Shown here one piece after another: positions 41,677 through 54,049 of a stretch of 64,000 bases of DNA (position 1 is the stretch's first letter; each line of letters starts with the position of its first letter). Under the pieces are notes generated by a model, which was not told where the DNA came from, searched no databases, and was given only the letters and a program-made list of their open reading frames with translations. Location of the stretch: the NCBI GenBank assembly GCA_964016885.1, contig OZ024744.1, positions 21,769,798 through 21,833,797 of the forward strand. Direction: 5' to 3'. The translations under genes were made by a program, and so were the position numbers. Origin of the DNA: Eledone cirrhosa (Eukaryota; Mollusca; Cephalopoda; Octopoda; Eledonidae).

Positions 41677-41720
41677 TTCAGACAGTTATAAGATGTGACA
41701 GCCACAACAGCTATGACATA
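41677..41720 (+). repeat. Reference 44-bp variant monomer (GTTATAAGATG type)
   Basis: This copy has CAGTTATAAGATGTGAC in place of CAGTTAGAAGAGGTGAC. The variant recurs one or two times per higher-order unit through the window, often just after a monomer ending ACAACTGCTATG. Its TATAAGAT resembles a TATA element, but its recurrence without any gene argues that it is simply a monomer variant. It is useful as a phase marker for HOR alignment. Confidence 0.88.
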
Positions 41721-42766
41721 TTCAGACAGTTAGAAGAGGTGACAGGAACAACAGCTATGACATCTTCAGACAGTTAGAAGAGGTGACAGCCGCAACAGCT
41801 ATGACATCTTTAGACAGTTAGAAGAGGTTGCAGGAACAACAGCTATGACATCTTCAGAAAGAAGAGGTGACAGGCACAACAGCTATGACATCTACTGACA
41901 GAAGAGGTGACAGCCACAACAGCTATGGCATCTTCAGACAGTTAGAAGAGGTGACAGCCACAACAGCTATGGCATCTTCAGACAGTTATAAGATGTGACA
42001 GGCACATCAGCTATGACATCTACAGACAGAAGAGGTGACAGCCACAACAGCTATGACATCTTCAGACAATTAGACGAGGTGACAGCAACAACAGCTATGA
42101 CATCTTCAGACAGTTAGAAGAGGTGACAGCCACAACAGCTATGACATCTTCAGAAGTTAGAAGAGGTAACAGGCACAACAGCTATGACATCTTCAGACAG
42201 TTAGAAGAGGTGACAGCAACAACAGCTATGACATCTTCAGACAGAAGAGGTGACAGCCACAACAACTATGACATCTTCAGACAGTTAGAAGAGCTGACAG
42301 CCACAACAGCTATGACATATTCAGACAGTTAGAAGAGGTGACGGCAACAACAGCTATGAGATCTTCAGACAGAAGAGGTGACAGCCACAACAGCTATGAC
42401 ATCTTCAGAGAGAAGAGGTGACAGGCACAACAGCTATGACATCTACAGACAGAAGAGGTGACATCCACAACAGCTATGACATATTCAGACAGTTAGAAGA
42501 GGTGACAGCCACAACTGCTATGACATCTTCAGACAGTTATAAGATGTGACAGCCACAACAGCTATGACATATTCAGACAGAAGAGGTGACATGCACAACA
42601 GCTATGACATCTTCAGACAGTTAGAAGAGGTAACAGCAACAACAGCTATGACATCTTCAGACAGTTAGAAGAGGTGACAGGCACAACAGCTATGACATCT
42701 TTAGACAGTTGGAAGAGGTGACAGCCACAACAGCTATGACATCTTCAGACATTTAGAAGAGGTGAC

Positions 42767-44430
42767 AGACACAACAGCTATGACATCTTCAGACAGAAGA
42801 GGTGACAGGCTCAACAGCTATGACATCTTCAGACAGAACAGGTGACAGGCACAACAGCTATGACATATTCAGACAGTTAGAAGAGGTAACAGCAACAACA
42901 GCTATGACATCTTCAGACAGTTAGAAGAGATGACAGGCACAACAGCTATGACATATTTAGACAGTTGGAAGAGGTGACAGCCACAACAGCTATGACATCT
43001 CCAGACAGTTAGAAGAGGTGACAGCCACAACAGCTATGACATCTTCAGACAGAAGAGGTGACATGCACAACAGCTATGACATCTTCAGACAGTTAGAAGA
43101 GGTAACAGCAACAACAGCTATGACATCTTCAGACAGTTAGAAGAGGTGACAGGCACAACAGCTGTGACATCTGTAGACAGTTGGAAGAGGTGACAGCCAC
43201 AACAGCTATGACATCTTCAGACAGTTAGAAGAGGTGACAGCCACAACAGCTATGACATCTTCAGACAGTTAGAAGAGGTGACAGGAACAACAGCTATGAC
43301 ATCTTCAGAGAGAAGAGGTGACAGGCACAACAGCTATGACATCTACAGACAGAATAGGTGACAGCCACAACAGCTATGACATATTCAGACAGAAGAGGTG
43401 ACAGGCACAACGGCTATGACATCTTCAGACAGTTAGAAGAGGTGACAGCCACAACAGCTATGACATATTCAGACAGTTAGAAGAGGTGACAGGCACAACA
43501 GCTATGACATCTTTAGACAGTTGGAAGAGGTGACAGCCCCAACAGCTATGACATCTTCAGACAGTTAGAAGAGGTGACAGCCACAACAGCTATGACATCT
43601 TCAGACAGTTAGAAGAGGTGACAGGCACAACAGCTATGACGTCTTCAGGCAGTTAGAAGAGGTGACAGGCACAACATCTATGTCATCTTCAGACAGTTAG
43701 AAGAGGTGACAGCAACAACAGCTATGACATCTTTAGACAGTTAGAAGCGGTGACAGCCACAACAGCTATGACATATTCAGACAGTTAGAAGAGGTGACGG
43801 CAACAACAGCTATGAGATCTTCAGACTGAAGAGGTGTCGGCCACAAGAGCTATGATATCTTCAGACAAAAGAGGTGACAGGCACAACAGCTATGAGATCT
43901 TCAGACAGAAGAGGTGACAGCCACAACAGCTATGACATCTTCAGACAGTTAGAAGAGGTGACAGGCACAACAGCTATGACATCTTTAGACAGTTAGAAGA
44001 GGTGACAGCCACCACAGCTATGAGATATTCAGACAGTTAGAAGAGGTGACAGGCACAACAGCTATGACATCTTCAGACAGTTAGAAGAGGTGACAGCCGC
44101 AACAGCTATGACATCTTTAGACAGTTAGAAGAGGTTACAGGAACAACAGCTATGACATCTTCAGAAAGAAGAGGTGACAGGCACAACAGCTATGACATCT
44201 ACAGACAGAAGAGGTGACAGCCACAACAGCTATGGCATATTCAGACAGTTAGAAGAGGTGACAGCCACAACAGCTATGACATCTTCAGACAGTTATAAGA
44301 TGTGACAGCCACAACAGCTATGACATATTCAGACAGAAGAGGTGACAGGCACATCTGCTATGACATCTACAGACAGAAGAGGTGACAGCCACAACAGCTA
44401 TGACATCTTCAGACAATTAGAAGAGGTGAC
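42767..44430 (+). repeat. 1,664-bp tandem duplication, copy 1
   Basis: It begins at GACACAACAGC followed by monomers with GGCTCAAC and CAGACAGAACAGG. CTGTG lies at 43161. Copy 1 has the private change GGTGTCGGCC near 43,835. Confidence 0.9.
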
Positions 44431-46094
44431 AGACACAACAGCTATGACATCTTCAGACAGAAGAGGTGACAGGCTCAACAGCTATGACATCTTCAGACAG
44501 AACAGGTGACAGGCTCAACAGCTATGACATATTCAGACAGTTAGAAGAGGTAACAGCAACAACAGCTATGACATCTTCAGACAGTTAGAAGAGATGACAG
44601 GCACAACAGCTATGACATATTTAGACAGTTGGAAGAGGTGACAGCCACAACAGCTATGACATCTCCAGACAGTTAGAAGAGGTGACAGCCACAACAGCTA
44701 TGACATCTTCAGACAGAAGAGGTGACATGCACAACAGCTATGACATCTTCAGACAGTTAGAAGAGGTAACAGCAACAACAGCTATGACATCTTCAGACAG
44801 TTAGAAGAGGTGACAGGCACAACAGCTGTGACATCTGTAGACAGTTGGAAGAGGTGACAGCCACAACAGCTATGACATCTTCAGACAGTTAGAAGAGGTG
44901 ACAGCCACAACAGCTATGACATCTTCAGACAGTTAGAAGAGGTGACAGGAACAACAGCTATGACATCTTCAGAGAGAAGAGGTGACAGGCACAACAGCTA
45001 TGACATCTACAGACAGAATAGGTGACAGCCACAACAGCTATGACATATTCAGACAGAAGAGGTGACAGGCACAACGGCTATGACATCTTCAGACAGTTAG
45101 AAGAGGTGACAGCCACAACAGCTATGACATATTCAGACAGTTAGAAGAGGTGACAGGCACAACAGCTATGACATCTTTAGACAGTTGGAAGAGGTGACAG
45201 CCCCAACAGCTATGACATCTTCAGACAGTTAGAAGAGGTGACAGCCACAACAGCTATGACATCTTCAGACAGTTAGAAGAGGTGACAGGCACAACAGCTA
45301 TGACGTCTTCAGGCAGTTAGAAGAGGTGACAGGCACAACATCTATGTCATCTTCAGACAGTTAGAAGAGGTGACAGCCACAACAGCTATGACATCTTTAG
45401 ACAGTTAGAAGCGGTGACAGCCACAACAGCTATGACATATTCAGACAGTTAGAAGAGGTGACGGCAACAACAGCTATGAGATCTTCAGACTGAAGAGGTG
45501 ACAGCCACAAGAGCTATGATATCTTCAGACAAAAGAGGTGACAGGCACAACAGCTATGAGATCTTCAGACAGAAGAGGTGACAGCCACAACAGCTATGAC
45601 ATCTCCAGACAGTTAGAAGAGGTGACAGGCACAACAGCTATGACATCTTTAGACAGTTAGAAGAGGTGACAGCCACCACAGCTATGAGATATTCAGACAG
45701 TTAGAAGAGGTGACAGGCACAACAGCTATGACATCTTCAGACAGTTAGAAGAGGTGACAGCCGCAACAGCTATGACATCTTTAGACAGTTAGAAGAGGTT
45801 ACAGGAACAACAGCTATGACATCTTCAGAAAGAAGAGGTGACAGGCACAACAGCTATGACATCTACAGACAGAAGAGGTGACAGCCACAACAGCTATGGC
45901 ATATTCAGACAGTTAGAAGAGGTGACAGCCACAACAGCTATGACATCTTCAGACAGTTATAAGATGTGACAGCCACAACAGCTATGACATATTCAGACAG
46001 AAGAGGTGACAGGCACATCTGCTATGACATCTACAGACAGAAGAGGTGACAGCCACAACAGCTATGACATCTTCAGACAATTAGAAGAGGTGAC
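44431..46094 (+). repeat. 1,664-bp tandem duplication, copy 2
   Basis: The sequence jumps back at 44,431 from a CAATTAGAAG monomer to the GACAC start of the unit, and the CTGTG tag reappears at 44825, 1,664 bp after copy 1. Small differences include CAGCC for CAGCA near 45,376 and CATCTCC near 45,601. Confidence 0.9.
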
Positions 46095-48073
46095 AGCAAC
46101 AACAGATATGACATCTTCAGACAGTTAGAAGAGGTGACAGCCACAACAGCTATGACGTCTTTAGACAGTTAGAAGAGGTGACAGTAACAACAGCTATGAC
46201 ATCTTCAGAAGTTAGAAGAGGTAACAGGCACAACAGCTATGACATCTTCAGACAGTTAGAAGAGGTGACAGCAACAACAGCTATGACATCTTCAGACAGA
46301 AGAGGTGACAGCCACAACAACTATACATCTTCAGACAGTTAGAAGAGCTGACAGGCACAACAGCTATGACATCTTTAGACAGTTAGAAGAGGTGACAGCC
46401 ACAACAGCTATGACATATTCAGACAGTTAGAAGAGGTGACAGGCACAACAGCTATGACATCTTCAGACAGTTAGAAGAGGTGACGGCAACAACAGCTATG
46501 AGATCTTCAGACAGAAGAGGTGACAGCCACAACAGCTATGACATCTTCAGAGAGAAGAGGTGACAGGCACAACAGCTATGACATCTACAGACAGATGAGG
46601 TGACAGCCACAACAGCTATGACATATTCAGACAGTTAGAAGAGGTGACAGCCACAACTGCTATGACATCTTCAGACAGTTATAAGATGTGACAGCCACAA
46701 CAGCTATGACATCTTTAGACAGTTAGAAGAGGTTACAGGAACAACAGCTATGACATCTTCAGAAAGAATAGGTGACAAGCACAACAGCTATGACATCTAC
46801 AGACAGATTTGGTGACAGCCACAACAGCTATGACATATTCAGACAGTTAGAAGAGGTGACAGCCACAACTGCTATGACATCTTCAGACAGTTATAAGATG
46901 TGACAGCCACAACAGCTATGACATCTTTAGACAGTTAGAAGAGGTTACAGGAACAACAGCTATGACATCTTCAGAAAGAAGAGGTGACAGGCACAACAGC
47001 TATGACATCTACAGACAGAAGAGGTGACAGCCACAACAGCTATGGCATATTCAGACAGTTAGAAGAGGTGACAGCCACAACAGCTATGACATCTTCAGAC
47101 AGTTATAAGATGTGACAGGCACATCAGCTATGACATCTACAGACAGAAGAGGTGACAGCCACAACAGCTATGACATCTTCAGACAATTAGAAGAGGTGAC
47201 AGCAACAACAGCTATGACATCTTCAGACAGTTAGAAGAGGTGACAGCTACAACAGCTATGACATCTTCAGACAGAAGAGGTGACAGCCACAACAACTATG
47301 ACATCTTCAGACAGTTAGAAGAGCTGACAGGCACAACAGCTATGACATCTTTAGACAGTTAGAAGAGGTGACAGCCACAACAGCTATGACATATTCAGAC
47401 AGTTAGAAGAGGTGACGGCAACAACAGCTATGAGATCTTCAGACAGAAGAGGTGACAGCCACAACAGCTATGACATCTTCAGAAAGAAGAGGTGACAGGC
47501 ACAACAGCTATGACATCTACAGACAGAAGAGGTGACAGCCACAACAGCTATGACATATTCAGACAGTTAGAAGAGGTGACAGCCACAACTGCTATGACAT
47601 CTTCAGACAGTTATAAGATGTGACAGCCACAACAGCTATGACATATTCAGACAGTTAGAAGAGGTGACAGGAACAACAGCTATGACATCTTCAGACAGTG
47701 AGAAGAGGTGACAGCCGCAACAGCTATGACATCTTTAGACAGTTAGAAGAGGTTGCAGGAACAACAGCTATGACATCTTCAGAAAGAAGAGGTGACAGGC
47801 ACAACAGCTATGACATCTACTGACAGAAGAGGTGACAGCCACAACAGCTATGGCATATTCAGACAGTTAGAAGAGGTGACAGCCACAACAGCTATGACAT
47901 CTTCAGACAGTTATAAGATGTGACAGGCACATCAGCTATGACATCTACAGACAGAAGAGGTGACAGCCACAACAGCTATGACATCTTCAGACAATTAGAA
48001 GAGGTGACAGCAACAACAGCTATGACATCTTCAGACAGTTAGAAGAGGTGACAGCCACAACAGCTATGACATC
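46095..48073 (+). repeat. Module with 43-mer at 46204 and a 212-bp tandem duplication
   Basis: The start matches 40,295 onward (offset 5,800). About 46,657-46,868 is repeated at 46,869-47,080 (five monomers: 44, 44, 44, 40, 40). The first copy has degenerate monomers, GAATAGGTGACAAGC and CAGATTTGGTGAC, not seen in the second. Confidence 0.82.
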
Positions 48074-48925
48074 TTCAGAAGTTAGAAGAGGTAACAGGCA
48101 CAACAGCTATGACATCTTCAGACAGTTAGAAGAGGTGACAGCAACAACAGCTATGACATCTTCAGACAGAAGAGGTGACAGCCACAACAACTATGACATC
48201 TTCAGACAGTTAGAAGAGCTGACAGGCACAACAGCTATGACATCTTCAGACAGTTAGAAGAGGTGACAGCCACAACAGCTATGACATATTCAGACAGTTA
48301 GAAGAGGTGACGGCAACAACAGCTATGAGATCTTCAGACAGAAGAGGTGACAGCCACAACAGCTATGACATCTTCAGAGAGAAGAGGTGACAGGCACAAC
48401 AGCTATGACATCTACAGACAGAAGAGGTGACAGCCACAACAGCTATGACATATTCAGACAGTTAGAAGAGGTGACAGGCACAACAGCTATGACATCTTCA
48501 GACAGTTAGAAGAGGTGACGGCAACAACAGCTATGAGATCTTCAGACAGAAGAGGTGACAGCCACAACAGCTATGACATCTTCAGAGAGAAGAGGTGACA
48601 GGCACAACAGCTATGACATCTACAGACAGATGAGGTGACAGCCACAACAGCTATGACATATTCAGACAGTTAGAAGAGGTGACAGCCACAACTGCTATGA
48701 CATCTTCAGACAGTTATAAGATGTGACAGCCACAACAGCTATCACATCTTTAGACAGTTAGAAGAGGTTACAGGAACAACAGCTATGACATCTTCAGAAA
48801 GAAGAGGTGACAGGCACAACAGCTATGACATCTACAGACAGAAGAGGTGACAGCCACAACAGCTATGGCATATTCAGACAGTTAGAAGAGGTGACAGCCA
48901 CAACAGCTATGACATCTTCAGACAG
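48074..48925 (+). repeat. First 852 bp of a 1,015-bp module, with 208-bp internal repeat
   Basis: Between 43-mers at 48074 and 49089 the module is 1,015 bp. A five-monomer stretch starting at GTGACGG (48309) is repeated from 48517, 208 bp later. The second version has CAGATGAGG in place of CAGAAGAGG. One CTATCACATC change lies near 48,739. Confidence 0.82.
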
Positions 48926-51487
48926 TTATAAGATGTGACAGGCACATCAGCTATGACATCTACAGACAGAAGAGGTGACAGCCACAACAGCTATGACATC
49001 TTCAGACAATTAGAAGAGGTGACAGCAACAACAGCTATGACATCTTCAGACAGTTAGAAGAGGTGACAGCCACAACAGCTATGACATCTTCAGAAGTTAG
49101 AAGAGGTAACAGGCACAACAGCTATGACATCTTCAGACAGTTAGAAGAGGTGACAGCTACAACAGCTATGACATCTTCAGACAGAAGAGGTGACAGCCAC
49201 AACAACTATGACATCTTCAGACAGTTAGAAGAGCTGACAGGCACAACAGCTATGACATCTTTAGACAGTTAGAAGAGGTGACAGCCACAACAGCTATGAC
49301 ATATTCAGACAGTTAGAAGAGGTGACGGCAACAACAGCTATGAGATCTTCAGACAGAAGAGGTGACAGCCACAACAGCTATGACATCTTCAGAGAGAAGA
49401 GGTGACAGGCACAACAGCTATGACATCTACAGACAGAAGAGGTGACAGCCACAACAGCTATGACATATTCAGACAGTTAGAAGAGGTGACAGCCACAACT
49501 GCTATGACATCTTCAGACAGTTATAAGATGTGACAGCCACAACAGCTATGACATATTCAGACAGTTAGAAGAGGTGACAGGAACAACAGCTATGACATCT
49601 TCAGACAGTTAGAAGAGGTTGCAGGAACAACAGCTATGACATCTTCAGACAGTTAGAAGAGGTGACAGGCACAACAGCTATGACATCTTTAGACAGTTGG
49701 AAGAGGTTGCAGGAACAACAGCTATGACATCTTCAGAAAGAAGAGGTGACAGGCACAACAGCTATGACATCTACTGACAGAAGAGGTGACAGCCACAACA
49801 GCTATGGCATATTCAGACAGTTAGAAGAGGTGACAGCCACAACAGCTATGACATCTTCAGACAGTTATAAGATGTGACAGGCACATCAGCTATGACATCT
49901 ACAGACAGAAGAGGTGACAGCCACAACAGCTATGACATCTTCAGACAATTAGAAGAGGTGACAGCAACAACAGCTATGACATCTTCAGACAGTTAGAAGA
50001 GGTGACAGCCACAACAGCTATGACATCTTCAGAAGTTAGAAGAGGTGACAGCAACAACAGCTATGACATCTTCAGACAGAAGAGGTGACAGCCACAACAA
50101 CTATGACATCTTCAGACAGTTAGAAGAGCTGACAGGCACAACAGCTATGACATCTTTAGACAGTTAGAAGAGGTGACAGCCACAACAGCTATGACATATT
50201 CAGACAGTTAGAAGAGGTGACGGCAACAACAGCTATGAGATCTTCAGACAGAAGAGGTGACAGCCACAACAGCTATGACATCTTCAGAGAGAAGAGGTGA
50301 CAGGCACAACAGCTATGACATCTACAGACAGAAGAGGTGACAGCCACAACAGCTATGACATATTCAGACAGTTAGAAGAGGTGACAGCCACAACTGCTAT
50401 GACATCTTCAGACAGTTATAAGATGTGACAGCCACAACAGCTATGACATATTCAGACAGAAGAGGTGACATGCACAACAGCTATGACATCTTCAGACAGT
50501 TAGAAGAGGTAACAGCAACAACAGCTATGACATCTTCAGACAGTTAGAAGAGGTGACAGGCACAACAGCTATGACATCTTTAGACAGTTGGAAGAGGTGA
50601 CAGCCACAACAGCTATGACATCTTCAGACATTTAGAAGAGGTGACAGACACAACAGCTATGACATCTTCAGACAGAAGAGGTGACAGGCACAACAGCTAT
50701 GACATCTTCAGACAGAACAGGTGACAGGCACAACAGCTATGACATATTCAGACAGTTAGAAGAGGTAACAGCAACAACAGCTATGACATCTTCAGACAGT
50801 TAGAAGAGATGACAGGCACAACAGCTATGACATATTTAGACAGTTGGAAGAGGTGACAGCCACAACAGCTATGACATCTCCAGACAGTTAGAAGAGGTGA
50901 CAGCCACAACAGCTATGACATCTTCAGACAGAAGAGGTGACATGCACAACAGCTATGACATCTTCAGACAGTTAGAAGAGGTAACAGCAACAACAGCTAT
51001 GACATCTTCAGACAGTTAGAAGAGGTGACAGGCACATCAGCTGTGACATCTGTAGACAGTTGGAAGAGGTGACAGCCACAACAGCTATGACATCTTCAGA
51101 CAGTTAGAAGAGGTGACAGCCACAACAGCTATGACATCTTCAGACAGTTAGAAGAGGTGACAGGAACAACAGCTATGACATCTTCAGAGAGAAGAGGTGA
51201 CAGGCACAACAGCTATGACATCTACAGACAGAATAGGTGACAGCCACAACAGCTATGACATATTCAGACAGAAGAGGTGTCAGGCACAACGGCTATGACA
51301 TCTTCAGACAGTTAGAAGAGGTGACAGCCACAACAGCTATGACATATTCAGACAGTTAGAAGAGGTGACAGGCACAACAGCTATGACATCTTTAGACAGT
51401 TGGAAGAGGTGACAGCCACAACAGCTATGACATCTTCAGACAGTTAGAAGAGGTGACAGGCACAACAGCTATGACGTCTTCAGGCAG
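48926..51487 (+). repeat. 2,562-bp tandem duplication, copy 1
   Basis: It begins at TTATAAGATGTG and ends in the chimeric monomer at about 51,480-51,488. It differs from copy 2 by one extra 44-mer near 49,6 kb (two GGTTGCAGG monomers) and by a 44-base loss after the 43-mer tag at 50028, where AGAAGTTAG runs straight into GGTGACAGC. These two changes balance, so the overall length is the same. Confidence 0.9.
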
Positions 51488-54049
51488 TTATAAGATGTGA
51501 CAGGCACATCAGCTATGACATCTACAGACAGAAGAGGTGACAGCCACAACAGCTATGACATCTTCAGACAATTAGAAGAGGTGACAGCAACAACAGCTAT
51601 GACATCTTCAGACAGTTAGAAGAGGTGACAGCCACAACAGCTATGACATCTTCAGAAGTTAGAAGAGGTAACAGGCACAACAGCTATGACATCTTCAGAC
51701 AGTTAGAAGAGGTGACAGCTACAACAGCTATGACATCTTCAGACAGAAGAGGTGACAGCCACAACAACTATGACATCTTCAGACAGTTAGAAGAGCTGAC
51801 AGGCACAACAGCTATGACATCTTTAGACAGTTAGAAGAGGTGACAGCCACAACAGCTATGACATATTCAGACAGTTAGAAGAGGTGACGGCAACAACAGC
51901 TATGAGATCTTCAGACAGAAGAGGTGACAGCCACAACAGCTATGACATCTTCAGAGAGAAGAGGTGACAGGCACAACAGCTATGACATCTACAGACAGAA
52001 GAGGTGACAGCCACAACAGCTATGACATATTCAGACAGTTAGAAGAGGTGACAGCCACAACTGCTATGACATCTTCAGACAGTTATAAGATGTGACAGCC
52101 ACAACAGCTATGACATATTCAGACAGTTAGAAGAGGTGACAGGAACAACAGCTATGACATCTTCAGACAGTTAGAAGAGGTGACAGCCGCAACAGCTATG
52201 ACATCTTTAGACAGTTAGAAGAGGTTGCAGGAACAACAGCTATGACATCTTCAGAAAGAAGAGGTGACAGGCACAACAGCTATGACATCTACTGACAGAA
52301 GAGGTGACAGCCACAACAGCTATGGCATATTCAGACAGTTAGAAGAGGTGACAGCCACAACAGCTATGACATCTTCAGACAGTTATAAGATGTGACAGGC
52401 ACATCAGCTATGACATCTACAGACAGAAGAGGTGACAGCCACAACAGCTATGACATCTTCAGACAATTAGAAGAGGTGACAGCAACAACAGCTATGACAT
52501 CTTCAGACAGTTAGAAGAGGTGACAGCCACAACAGCTATGACATCTTCAGAAGTTAGAAGAGGTAACAGGCACAACAGCTATGACATCTTCAGACAGTTA
52601 GAAGAGGTGACAGCAACAACAGCTATGACATCTTCAGACAGAAGAGGTGACAGCCACAACAACTATGACATCTTCAGACAGTTAGAAGAGCTGACAGGCA
52701 CAACAGCTATGACATCTTTAGACAGTTAGAAGAGGTGACAGCCACAACAGCTATGACATATTCAGACAGTTAGAAGAGGTGACGGCAACAACAGCTATGA
52801 GATCTTCAGACAGAAGAGGTGACAGCCACAACAGCTATGACATCTTCAGAGAGAAGAGGTGACAGGCACAACAGCTATGACATCTACAGACAGAAGAGGT
52901 GACAGCCACAACAGCTATGACATATTCAGACAGTTAGAAGAGGTGACAGCCACAACTGCTATGACATCTTCAGACAGTTATAAGATGTGGCAGCCACAAC
53001 AGCTATGACATATTCAGACAGAAGAGGTGACATGCACAACAGCTATGACATCTTCAGACAGTTAGAAGAGGTAACAGCAACAACAGCTATGACATCTTCA
53101 GACAGTTAGAAGAGGTGACAGGCACAACAGCTATGACATCTTTAGACAGTTGGAAGAGGTGACAGCCACAACAGCTATGACATCTTCAGACATTTAGAAG
53201 AGGTGACAGACACAACAGCTATGACATCTTCAGACAGAAGAGGTGACAGGCACAACAGCTATGACATCTTCAGACAGAACAGGTGACAGGCACAACAGCT
53301 ATGACATATTCAGACAGTTAGAAGAGGTAACAGCAACAACAGCTATGACATCTTCAGACAGTTAGAAGAGATGACAGGCACAACAGCTATGACATATTTA
53401 GACAGTTGGAAGAGGTGACAGCCACAACAGCTATGACATCTCCAGACAGTTAGAAGAGGTGACAGCCACAACAGCTATGACATCTTCAGACAGAAGAGGT
53501 GACATGCACAACAGCTATGACATCTTCAGACAGTTAGAAGAGGTAACAGCAACAACAGCTATGACATCTTCAGACAGTTAGAAGAGGTGACAGGCACATC
53601 AGCTGTGACATCTGTAGACAGTTGGAAGAGGTGACAGCCACAACAGCTATGACATCTTCAGACAGTTAGAAGAGGTGACAGCCACAACAGCTATGACATC
53701 TTCAGACAGTTAGAAGAGGTGACAGGAACAACAGCTATGACATCTTCAGAGAGAAGAGGTGACAGGCACAACAGCTATGACATCTACAGACAGAATAGGT
53801 GACAGCCACAACAGCTATGACATATTCAGACAGAAGAGGTGACAGGCACAACGGCTATGACATCTTCAGACAGTTAGAAGAGGTGACAGCCACAACAGCT
53901 ATGACATATTCAGACAGTTAGAAGAGGTGACAGGCACAACAGCTATGACATCTTTAGACAGTTGGAAGAGGTGACAGCCACAACAGCTATGACATCTTCA
54001 GACAGTTAGAAGAGGTGACAGGCACAACAGCTATGACGTCTTCAGGCAG
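51488..54049 (+). repeat. 2,562-bp tandem duplication, copy 2
   Basis: It starts with TTATAAGATGTG directly after TTCAGGCAG and ends just before TTAGAAGAGG of an intact TTCAGGCAGTTAG monomer at 54,050. Shared rare tag: GGCACATCAGCTGTG (51039 and 53601). It contains a full 895-bp unit (51,651-52,545). Confidence 0.9.

Larger units (their letters stand above)
41254..42148 (+). repeat. Reference 895-bp, 21-monomer HOR unit
   Basis: Fully parsed. Monomer lengths in order are 43, 44, 40, 44, 44, 44, 40, 40, 40, 44, 44, 44, 44, 44, 40, 40, 44, 44, 40, 44, 44, which sum to 895. The same length recurs at 37,122-38,016 and 51,651-52,545. Relatives of 767, 850, 851, 939 and 1,015 bp differ mainly by whole monomers. 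Confidence 0.92.

Noticed and set aside
41677..41720. TATA-box promoter in TTATAAGATG monomers
   Set aside because: TATAAGAT departs from the consensus, recurs through the array as a fixed monomer variant, and no gene lies downstream.
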